In this document: one piece after another, positions 23,260-31,501 of the stretch
Numbering within the stretch: position 1 is the stretch's first letter
Layout: the number at the start of each line of letters is the position of its first letter
Position numbers and translations under genes: made by a program
Assembly: GCF_000281045.1 (NCBI RefSeq)
Contig: NW_008246070.1
Span: forward strand, 335,272-378,978
Source: Saprolegnia diclina VS20
Lineage: Eukaryota; Oomycota; Saprolegniomycetes; Saprolegniales; Saprolegniaceae
Direction: 5' to 3'
Length of the DNA: 43,707 nucleotides
Notes under the pieces: generated by a model
Seen by the model: only the letters and a program-made list of their open reading frames with translations
What the model was told of the DNA's origin: nothing
Databases searched by the model: none

Positions 23260-25595
23260 TTACATAAGTGCGCAGCCGCCGCGGGCCGGCGCTTCGGCGC
23301 TGGCGGCGAGTTGGATCTGCTCGTGCTCGGCTGGCGAAAACAAAAAGAGCTCGTCGAGACTGTACTGGTCGCCATCGGCAAACACGAGGAGGTAGACGCG
23401 GCTTGGGAGCACACCAATGACCTGCGCCGGTGCGTACACGGCCCCGCTGCCGCTGGCAAACTTGGCAAAGACGTGGTCGCCCACCTAGGCCCCCTCAGTA
23501 CCATGTTTCGCCTCGTATCAAACGCGCGTACCTTGAATTTGGGCGGGGGCACGATGAGCTCCTGTGCGCACGGTGACGTCGGCGCGTCCTGGCGAGCGGC
23601 CACGGGTGTCGGCGGTGCTGGGAGGGCTGGCGCCTGGAACGGCGGTGGCGCATTGTGGCGAGCGGCAGCAGGTGATGCCGCAATGTGCGCAAAGTCGGCA
23701 AAGACGTGGCGCAGCGGGCTCTTGAGCGGCGTGAGCTGCGGCCGGCACGCGCGGACGAGCGCCTCCAACGCCGCCTTCGGCATCAAGTCCTTCAGCATCG
23801 CCCAGAGTGCGCGTTGTTGGGTCGCGGCCGTCTCGAGGCCCTTGCCGCAGAGCACAATCACGTCTTGAAACTCAGCAATCATGGCGACGACCTCCTGTCG
23901 GCGCGACTTGACCATCGTGCCGAGGTGCCGGGTGTGCGTCTCGAGCTTGACCTTTTGGCAGTGCAGCTCTTGGGTCGCGTGCTTGGCGCGCTGGTCGAGC
24001 GTCGTCTCCAGATGCGTGAGCTCCTTGCAGAGCACGGGCAGCGTGCTCGTCAATTTTTCAAGACCAATGCGCGACGCACTCTGAGCTTCGGTCGCCAGCT
24101 ACAAGGACTCGCCATCAGAGATGCCGTCGAGGGATGTGCCAGGTACCGCCGTGACGGCCGCGTCCATCGTCTTCAGCCGCGCACTCTCCACGTGGTCCAA
24201 AAGGGCCTTTGCCGCTTCGAAAAACGCGTGAAAATCGCGGGCTGCGCGCCAGAGCTTCGAGGCCGCGCCCGTGTCGAGCTCGGCACTGGCCTGCGCCGCG
24301 AGCGCAGCAACCGCCTCGGTATTGGCCTCGTCGGCAAAGACGGAGCGTTGCGCTCTGATCACAGCAGCGCTCGCTGTGGCGCCCGACTCTTCGGCTTTCA
24401 AACGAGCCACTTCGACGAGCGCCTGGACAGCCGCCGCCGCGCTCTCTTCAGCGGCTTGCTTCTCCCCGAGCATCTCGTCGGCGCTGGCCACGCCATGAGA
24501 GCTCTTTGTCATCTTGGCTGCGACGCGCTCGCCGAGGTGTGTAAAGTCCTTGTGGACGGCGGCGTGCAGGCGCATGAGGTCCTCCTTGGCGGCTTCATAC
24601 GCCTGCATGCGCGTGGCGTAGGCGAGGCAGACGGCGTGGAGCACGGCCACGTTTGCCTCGCACGCAGACGGATGGGCCGAGAGCGTCACCTGTGCCGCAT
24701 TCTCGAGGTCCGCGATGGTGTCGTCGGTCGGCCGCACGACCTTGTGCTACATACACAAGACGTCAGACGACGGCGCACAGTGGTGCGCTACCGGGCGGTC
24801 GAGGTCGTGGGCGTGGGGCAGCGCCATGATTATGTCTTGAAGCAGCACGAGCTCGTCGGTCCGATCAAAGTCGCTCGTGTTGGTGGCTTCGGCAGTGTTG
24901 TAGGTGGCGCAAGCGGCCTCGGTGAGGGCCAGCGTTTCGTCGGTCGTCACTGCAACGAGCGTCTCAAACATTTGCTGGAGGCTGCGGGTGTGCTCGATCG
25001 TCGGGGTTCCCGCGGCGGCCTCCGGCTTGGGCTCGCGCAGCTTCAAACAGTAGCTCGAGAGATGGTTGAAGCAGTCGACCTCACTGCGCTCTGGCACATC
25101 CTGCATGTACGTCTCGTCGTCGTCGTCGTCGTCACGCTGCGACGCCTTTGACTGACTCAACGGAACACCGACCTCGTTCTTGATCAAGTAACTGAGCCGG
25201 TCGCTGTCCAAACGAGGCGGCGCCGAGCTCGCGACGCCATAGTACGCGTTTGGGTACTCGGTCTCCTCGGCAATCGACGGCGACCAGTTGTGCGTCTCTA
25301 CGTACGCGGGCAGCGACATACGCGAGTTCTTCTGACGCTTGGGCGCACCCCGGTCGTCGCCATTGCGCCCGCGTTTCTTCGCCTCGTCGCGCTTGGAGAC
25401 GCGCTGGAAGGCGTCCGCCACCGAGTAGTTGGCGTCCTTGAAGGTCATGAAAAGCAGGCGCTGGCTAAACATCGCCGAGCAGCTCGTCTTGACAAGCTCC
25501 GTGAGCGTGCCAAAGTCGCGCTGGCGCTCGTCGCTGAGCAGCAGTAGCTCGTCCTCGATCGACGGCTCGGTCGTCCCTGCCTCGTGCGTGCTCAT
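23260..25595 (-). CDS. Coiled-coil protein with C-terminal Tudor-like domain
   Basis: Model: complement(join(23260..23484, 23532..24098, 24147..24746, 24792..25595)), 731 aa. The N-terminal part has a bipartite-type NLS (KKRGRNGDDRGAPKRQK, about residue 75) and an acidic run. The middle is a long Ala/Glu-rich coiled coil (about 290-600). A Pro-rich linker leads to a C-terminal Tudor/Agenet-like fold in the last exon (VGDHVFAKFASG, APAQVIGV, VYLLVFADGDQYSLDEL, about residues 657-710). Tudor folds often read methyl-lysine or methyl-arginine, so a chromatin role is inferred. Introns (47, 48, 45 bp) end in TAG and keep phase 0. It is a diverged tandem duplicate of the gene at 21591-23031. Confidence 0.78.
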
Positions 25596-26028
25596 CGGCC
25601 CGCCAACTGATGGAAGTCGGAAATCCCGTTTGTCCTTTTTTATTTTCTTGTTTTTGATATTTTTAGAAATTAAATTCAAAAAGTCCCAACCCATCACCAA
25701 CATGGTCATGGCCGAGCATGGCCAAGACAGGCGCGGCCATACCATGGCATCGCAGGGCGTCGTCGCTGCCAGCCACGACTCATGCAGCGCATCTCGTCTC
25801 ACTGACGGATGGTGCTCATGGGCCATTAGCGGCGAAAGCATACATACCGGTGGGGCCGGCCAGACGACGGCAGCTTCCCAGCGTCCTCGAACCGGTGCAT
25901 TGAGCTGGCGGTGGCATGGCTGCTCGCTTGTAGTAGGTTCGCGGGACGGCTTTGGCTGTCGAAAGTAAATTTAGCAGACCGTTGTTGTTGATAACGTCGG
26001 AAGTTTCTCCATTTTGAAGAGACGACCG
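25596..26028. promoter_or_regulatory. Divergent promoter between Tudor-like gene and RSP3
   Basis: No gene is supported. An AT-rich tract (about 25636-25683, TTTTTATTTTCTTG and similar) lies just upstream of the Tudor-like gene start. A CATGGCC/GGCCATACCATGG-rich patch lies at about 25700-25755. I find no CCAAT or TATCCGGA here. Confidence 0.4.
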
Positions 26029-27060
26029 ATGCAAGGCTCGGGCGGCTTCGAGTACTCGGCCGCGCCGCGCTCGGTCGCCGTGAAGCGGTCAAAGTACCGC
26101 GATCCGTCGAGCTCGTACGCCAGCACGTCATCTTCTCGAAGCTAACAGCCTCGACTCTGTAGCGTCGACAAGTCGCAGAACCTCATGTACGACCGGCGCA
26201 TCGTGCGCGGCAGCACGTTTGCGAGCGCCAAGCCCGCGCCCGAGGTACTTCGTGTCTTAGTCGATCGCGAATCTCATGTGTGCAAGTCGACGGACGCCAA
26301 GCCCAAGTTCAAGAAGAAGCCGTCGCCGTCGGAGCTCACACCGCAGAGCAACGACCGCCCCGCGACTCCGCCCCCCATGGATGGCCGGCAGCACATGGAT
26401 ATTCAGACCGAGAATTACCTCGAGGAGCTCACGGACAAGGTGCCCGAGATGGACGTCGAGACGCAGACCGAAGCCTTCTTGGACCAACTGCCCGTGCCGA
26501 CGTTCATTCCGCAAAAGAGCGGCAATGACGTGGCGACACAGATCGAGGCCGGCGATCTCTTTGACTTTGACTTGGAGGTGGCGCCGATCCTCGAGGTGCT
26601 CGTGGGCAAAGCGCTTGAAGTCTCGGTCATGGAGGTCCTCGAAGAAGAAGAGATCAAGGAGATTCGGCTGCGCCAAGATATTTTCGAGCAGCAGCGCAAC
26701 GCCGAGCTCGCCGAAGTCCAGCGGCTCGAAGCCGAAGCGAAGCGCAAGTACGACGAGAAGCAGCGGCGCCTCGAAGAGGAGAAGGCGCGGCTCGTCGCGC
26801 AGGCCGAGCTCCAAGAGAAGCTCGCGGCGCGGTCGTTTGCAAAGCACTACCTCTCGGATCTGCACACGAGTGTCTTTACGAACCTCGTGACGACCGGCCA
26901 CTTCCAGGACCCGCTCGAGCGCGAAGTCAAAGACGCCTTCGTCCCGTTCTTGCTACGGAAAGCGTGTACGAACGTCGACCAGATTGTGTTTGCAAGGGCG
27001 CTCGCCGACCTCGTCGTCGCCGATTCGATGGCGCGACCGCTGCCCGGGACCCGTAGCTAG
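26029..27060 (+). CDS. RSPH3: Radial spoke head protein 3 (RSP3 / RSPH3)
   Basis: Model: join(26029..26114, 26163..27060), 327 aa. Family signatures are the N-terminal KYRD, NLMYDRRIVRGSTFA, the MDIQTENYLEEL and DVETQTEAFLDQ repeats, the helix VLEEEEIKEIRLRQDIFEQQ and a long charged coiled coil. RSP3 is the A-kinase-anchoring, dimerising backbone of the axonemal radial spoke, so it belongs to the zoospore flagellum. The 48-bp first intron joins SSS to VDKSQNLMYD. A second possible intron (26245-26286, 42 bp, GTACTT...CAAG) is a multiple of three without stop; the residues it encodes (LRVLVDRESHVC) do not look conserved, so the mature protein may be 313 aa. Confidence 0.92.
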
Positions 27061-27508
27061 CCATAGAACCCTCTTACTATCCTCCTACTTGACCCTGTAA
27101 TGTATAAACGACGCCCCGTGGCTTCGAACGTAAGCTGCTAGTGCTAACGGGGCGACGACCATGGGCTAGCATAAGCAGGCGCTTCCTACGCCACGTTATG
27201 GCAGCCCATATCGCTGCCTGCCTGCACGGCCATGCGCTTCGCCCAATGTAGCCCATACGCGCTCAGCCATGATGATACGCATCTGTGCAGGGATGGCCTG
27301 TAGATGCATGCATGTAGCACTCTTCCATCGTCCTGCCACCGCCATGCCAGGCGCGTATCTTTGGCGTCCATCTTGGAGGGCCCGCGACTTCTTGCCGTTG
27401 GGTTAAAAATATCCGCCAATCACAGCGCGCGAACATCTATTTTTAGCTGCGATTGGCTGCGCGTGGCAGCGTCAGTGCGCGATTGTCCACCTTCTTCCAC
27501 CTAGCAGC
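27061..27508. promoter_or_regulatory. Intergenic region with aquaglyceroporin promoter
   Basis: No gene is supported. A facing pair of CCAAT boxes (27416-27420 plus; 27452-27456 minus, read ATTGG) lies 53-93 bp upstream of the aquaglyceroporin ATG. A TATTTTTAG stretch sits between them. Confidence 0.5.
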
Positions 27509-28423
27509 ATGTTCAAGCCCACAGACGACGGCCGAGACGACGCGGTCATCGACAGCATCCCCGAGACGCGCAACCTCATGCAGGACAAGCTGCGGAAGGC
27601 CTTTGCGGAAGGCCTCGGGACCATGATCCTCGTCCTCATCGGCGACGGCGTCGTCGCGCAGACCGTCATCTCGCAGCAGATGGAGATCCGCAACGCCCAG
27701 CTCACGAGCAACCCGCTCGATGCAACAGCCTTCGCTGGCGACTGGATGTCCATCTCGATCGGCTTTGGCATCGCGCTCATGCTCGGCATCTACGTTTCGG
27801 GCGGCGTCTCGGGCGGCCACCTCAACCCCGCCGTGTCCATCACGATGGCCGTCTTCAAGCGCCTCGACTGGGCGTACGTGCCTTATTACATTGGTGGCCA
27901 AACCCTGGGCGCGTTCATCGGCGCCATGTTCGTCTACCTCGCGTACCGCCCCGCGCTCCTCTACCTCGACATTTGGGACCAGACAACGGCCGGTATCTTT
28001 GCGACGTACCCGAAAGCGCACATGACACTCACGGAAGGCTTCATCGACGAGATCGTTGGCTCGTTTCTCCTCCTTCTCGGCATCTTTGCCATCACCGACA
28101 AGCGCAACAACCCTGCCGACGTCGGGAGCCGCCCCGCGATCATTGGCCTGCTCTTGACGGGCATCGCCATGTCGTTCGGCTACAACACGGGTTTTGCGCT
28201 CAACCCCGCAAGAGACTTTGGCCCGCGCTTCTTCACGCTCATGGCGGGCTGGGGCGGCGACGTCTTTGTCTACGGCAACGGGTACTTTTGGGTCCCGATG
28301 TTTGCGCCCGTCTTTGGCGGCCTCGCTGGCGCGTTCGTCTACGCCAACTGCATCGAGCGCTTCCACCCGCAGTACGTCCCCGGCATGCGACCGAGCTCGT
28401 CGACCATCGACGACGAAGCCTAG
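27509..28423 (+). CDS. Aquaglyceroporin (MIP family channel)
   Basis: Intronless, 304 aa. Six transmembrane segments and both half-helix motifs are present: HLNPAVS (NPA 106-108) and LNPARD (232-236). The Asp after the second NPAR is the mark of glycerol-permeable members (GlpF type), so glycerol and other small solutes plus water are the likely substrates. The N-terminal tail is about 30 residues with no signal peptide; the C-terminus is Ser-rich (SSSTIDDEA). The last 67 bp of this locus are duplicated on the other side of an assembly gap, but the reading frame itself is complete before the gap. Confidence 0.95.
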   Translation: MFKPTDDGRDDAVIDSIPETRNLMQDKLRKAFAEGLGTMILVLIGDGVVAQTVISQQMEIRNAQLTSNPLDATAFAGDWMSISIGFGIALMLGIYVSGGVSGGHLNPAVSITMAVFKRLDWAYVPYYIGGQTLGAFIGAMFVYLAYRPALLYLDIWDQTTAGIFATYPKAHMTLTEGFIDEIVGSFLLLLGIFAITDKRNNPADVGSRPAIIGLLLTGIAMSFGYNTGFALNPARDFGPRFFTLMAGWGGDVFVYGNGYFWVPMFAPVFGGLAGAFVYANCIERFHPQYVPGMRPSSSTIDDEA

Positions 28424-28433
28424 TCTCCTTAGC
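28367..28433 (+). repeat. 67-bp exact direct repeat, copy 1 (gap flank)
   Basis: Begins CCGCAGTACGTCCCC and runs through the end of the aquaglyceroporin gene to the first N. It is identical, base for base, to 28552-28618 on the other side of the gap. Confidence 0.95.
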
Positions 28434-28551
28434 NNNNNNNNNNNNNNNNNNNNNNNNNNNNNNNNNNNNNNNNNNNNNNNNNNNNNNNNNNNNNNNNNNN
28501 NNNNNNNNNNNNNNNNNNNNNNNNNNNNNNNNNNNNNNNNNNNNNNNNNNN
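28434..28551. other. Assembly gap (118 N)
   Basis: 118 undetermined bases bounded by an exact 67-bp duplication. The pattern is what results when two overlapping contig ends are scaffolded without being merged, so the gap probably contains nothing. Confidence 0.9.
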
Positions 28552-28618
28552 CCGCAGTACGTCCCCGGCATGCGACCGAGCTCGTCGACCATCGACGACG
28601 AAGCCTAGTCTCCTTAGC
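28552..28618 (+). repeat. 67-bp exact direct repeat, copy 2 (gap flank)
   Basis: Second copy of the aquaglyceroporin 3' end including the stop codon; see copy 1 at 28367-28433. Not a second gene. Confidence 0.95.
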
Positions 28619-28736
28619 CATACATAACAACACAAACACGATGATGATGTATTCGACTGCTCGTTCCGAGTGCTGGACGATCGCCATTGTATCCGGTCAT
28701 TTCATCCGGATGCCACACGCGTGCTCGCCTTGAACC

Positions 28737-30035
28737 ATGGAGACGCTTCTGACGCTTCTGCGAGCGACGCCATCGTCGGCGAGCCTCCTAAGCAATGCGT
28801 CGGCCGTGGCGCAGCTCGCCAACGCAGTGCAAGCTATCCGCACGGCAGATCGTGCGGCCGCGCCCATTGCGCGCCTGTCGTCTGAGGCCGATCTTGCCGT
28901 CTTTGCGGCGTGGTTCGCCGATGCGGTCGGGGCCAGCGATGCCAAGTATTCGTTTCAGCATATGGGCCCCACGCTGGGCAATGGCGTCGTGGCCACAGCT
29001 GCGATTGAAGCTGGCGAGCGCGTGCTCTTCGTGCCCGAGCGCCTTCTCTTGACGTCGAGCACGGCGCACCTGCCGTGTTTTGCGCCGCTGCAACACGACC
29101 CGCTCTTGAGCCAGTTTCCGTCGGCCATGCTGGCGCTCCGCCTCTTGTACGAGATGCAAGAGGGCGACTCGTCGCCGCTCGCTGCGTACCTGCGCATCCT
29201 GCCTACGCGGTTCCATCTCCCGTTCGACTACAGCAGCGACGACTTTGCCGCTCTTTTGCCGACAATGGCTTACGCGCCAGCCGTCCAGCTCCTCTACAAC
29301 GGCCTCAAGCAGTACACGTACTTGCACGCGCGTCTCTCGAGTCTCTCGGTGGTCCCGATCACGTCCTTTACGCTCGAGAACTTTCTCTGGGCGACCTCGG
29401 TCGTGCTCACTCGGCAAAACAACGTGCCGACGCCGACCGACCCCCGCGCCCTCGCGCTCATTCCGGGCTGGGACCTCTGCAACCACGCGCCCGGATCCAT
29501 CACGACCTACTACGAGTCGGCGCAGCACGGCGTGGTCTGCGATGCAATGGCCTCGTTTTCGACCGGCGAGCAGCTCACGATCTTCTACGGCCCACGCCCC
29601 AACGCCGAGCTGCTCGTTTACTCTGGCTTTTGCCTTGCTGTCAATGCGTACGACACGCTGCGTCTGCGCCTTTCTGCTCATAACGATGCGCTCTGGAAGG
29701 TGCGGGCAATGGTGCTCGCCAAGCTCGGCGCAACGCTCGAGAGCGACGCCGCGCTCGTCCGCGTGGCGTCGGACGGCACGTTTGCGTATGTCACGGACCA
29801 GCGCACCGTGCACGTCCTTCTGCTCGACAAGGCCGGCCTCGGCGCGGCGCTCCGGTCGCTTCCGGCGTTTTTGCCGTGGACCGACGAGGTGGCGGCGCGT
29901 GCCAAGACGTTGATGAAGCAAGCTGCCGCGGCACAGGTCGCTACGCTGCAGCGACACGCAGGCGCCCACGCGGTCGTTGCTGCGTACGTTGCATCGGAAG
30001 CCGCGCTTCTCGAGCGCCTTTGCGCCTCGGCGTAG
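28737..30035 (+). CDS. SETD3: SETD3-type SET-domain protein methyltransferase
   Basis: Intronless, 432 aa. Conserved blocks of the SETD3/Rubisco-LSMT class are seen in order: SFQHMGPTLGNGVVATAAI, the insert ILPTRFHLPFDY, SVVLTRQNNVPTP, LIPGWDLCNHAPG (Asn249-His250, the SAM-binding NH motif), GEQLTIFYGPRPNAELLVYSGF (Tyr284) and a C-terminal Rubis-subs-bind-like helical region. In animals SETD3 methylates actin His73; the NHAPG and FYGPR blocks match that branch better than plant Rubisco methyltransferase. The substrate here is inference. TATCCGG (28690-28696) and a CATCCGGATG palindrome (28703-28712) lie 25-47 bp upstream of the ATG. The stop is 46 bp from the convergent tRNase Z stop. Confidence 0.88.
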   Translation: METLLTLLRATPSSASLLSNASAVAQLANAVQAIRTADRAAAPIARLSSEADLAVFAAWFADAVGASDAKYSFQHMGPTLGNGVVATAAIEAGERVLFVPERLLLTSSTAHLPCFAPLQHDPLLSQFPSAMLALRLLYEMQEGDSSPLAAYLRILPTRFHLPFDYSSDDFAALLPTMAYAPAVQLLYNGLKQYTYLHARLSSLSVVPITSFTLENFLWATSVVLTRQNNVPTPTDPRALALIPGWDLCNHAPGSITTYYESAQHGVVCDAMASFSTGEQLTIFYGPRPNAELLVYSGFCLAVNAYDTLRLRLSAHNDALWKVRAMVLAKLGATLESDAALVRVASDGTFAYVTDQRTVHVLLLDKAGLGAALRSLPAFLPWTDEVAARAKTLMKQAAAAQVATLQRHAGAHAVVAAYVASEAALLERLCASA

Positions 30036-30081
30036 ACACTTCGACCACTGCTTTTCAAAGACTTACGACTTGATTTTGTTT

Positions 30082-31447
30082 TTACTTGGCGCGCGGGTCG
30101 TGGCGCGGAATGCGCACGCGCAAAAAGTCACTGGCGTCGACGACCGCCATGCGCCCGGACGCGGCGCGGGCTTCGTCGACGAGCGACTGCACGGAGCGTG
30201 CGCTCGCGCGCGAGTAGCTAAATCGGCTGCTGAAATGGGTGAGCACGAGCAGCGTCGCGTTGCTCAATCGAGCAAACGCGCCGGCCATCGAGCTCGTCGA
30301 GTGGCCCCGGGGCACGGCCTACAACCCGGCTCAGCTTAGTACTACTTAGTAGTATTGTCGACCTGCGCGAGCATGCTGTGCGGCAGCGTTGACTCGTGCA
30401 CCAAGACCTACGACCGATCAATTTCGATTTGCAAGAGGCAGAGGTCGTACGTCGGCGTTGCGCGCGAGCTCCGTCATGGCGAGCGAGTCGCTCGAGTCGC
30501 CCAATATGGCCGCTTTGCGACCGCGAATCGGCGGCGTCATGACCTAATGCAGGACATTAGTGGTTTCAGTGGGTGTGAGCATACGTCTGTTGGCTCGAGG
30601 AGCGAGCCGTCGGGCAGAGGCACGGCCCGACCTTCCTTGAGCTGCTTGTACAGCGGGCCGGGCGGGAGACCGCGGGCTTTTGCAAGGGCGGCGTTGATGT
30701 GTCCTGGCCGCGTCTGCTCTTCGACGACGTAGCCAAAGCAGGGCACCGTGTGCTGAAGAAACCCAGCACGGACGCGGTAGTTGGCGTCGTCGAGGATGGG
30801 CCAGACGGGCGTGTCGCCGCTCGTATCCGGGTGGATCAAGTGGTGCTGTAGGCACTGGACTCGACACACTCAAGTTGTGTCATCAATGAAGATGTATCTC
30901 GTACCTCGTGGATCGGTCCGCGCTCGCGCTTGATGGTCCGTGCGTCGCATAAGGGCACGAGCTCATGCACGGCGATGCGGATGTTGGTCATGTTGGCGCG
31001 GCTGACGTTGAGCGCCGTGTTGAGAAACGCAAAGACGCCACGGGGGCCATAGATCGAAAGCACTTTGGGCGTCGGCAGCTTCGTCTCGCGGTCGATGTCG
31101 GGGCCGCAGAGCGAGTTGAGGGTGCACACGAGGCCCGGGAGGCCGTAAATGTGGTCGCCATGCAAATGTGTCAAGAAGATGCGCTCTATGGCCGTTGCGC
31201 GCACGTTGCTCTGGAACATTTGCTTTTGCGAGCCCTCGCCGCAGTCAAAGAGCCACGCCGCGCCGTGGAGCTGCAGCACGAGGCCGCTCGCATTGCGCTC
31301 GATGGACGGCGCACCGGCGCCCGTGCCCAGGAAGACGAGCTCAAAGCCGGTAAAGGGCTCCGTCTCGGGCGTCGCACTGCTCCTCGAGTCGGCAAACAGC
31401 TTGGGCACCGACGTCAGACGCAGGCGCCGCCACGTGCGCGCGAGCAT
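30082..31447 (-). CDS. ELAC1: tRNase Z, short form (ELAC1-like), with N-terminal presequence
   Basis: Model: complement(join(30082..30318, 30363..30407, 30451..30543, 30585..30845, 30905..31447)), 392 aa. The metallo-beta-lactamase core has [10 protein letters not shown] and the zinc motif HLHGDH (94-99), [27 protein letters not shown] and [11 protein letters not shown]. tRNase Z removes tRNA 3' trailers before CCA addition. The first about 30 residues ([18 protein letters not shown]) are Arg-rich and amphipathic, a likely mitochondrial targeting sequence. Exon 4 is only 45 nt. The intron 30319-30362 holds a palindrome. The ATG at 31447 is chosen because upstream codons lack an ATG; it is 54 bp from the divergent ARM-PHD start. 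Confidence 0.92.
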
Positions 31448-31501
31448 GATCCTTCTCGGCGAGTGGTTCGAATTTGACGATCCGGCCAATCAGAAGCACG
31501 A
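31448..31501. promoter_or_regulatory. 54-bp bidirectional promoter with CCAAT box
   Basis: Divergent start codons of tRNase Z (31447, minus) and the ARM-PHD gene (31502, plus) are 54 bp apart. A single GGCCAATCAG box lies at 31484-31493. Leaders must be very short or overlap each other. Confidence 0.55.

Noticed and set aside
23260-23484. SGF29 identity for the Tudor-like exon
   Set aside because: Only one Tudor-like unit is seen, and the tandem pair and spacing of SGF29 are missing, so no gene symbol was given.
23685-25151. 488-codon plus-strand open frame
   Set aside because: Antisense shadow of the Tudor-like coiled-coil gene with the same mirrored composition.
28552-28618. Second aquaglyceroporin copy
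   Set aside because: Only the last 67 bp are repeated across an N gap; best explained by assembly overlap.
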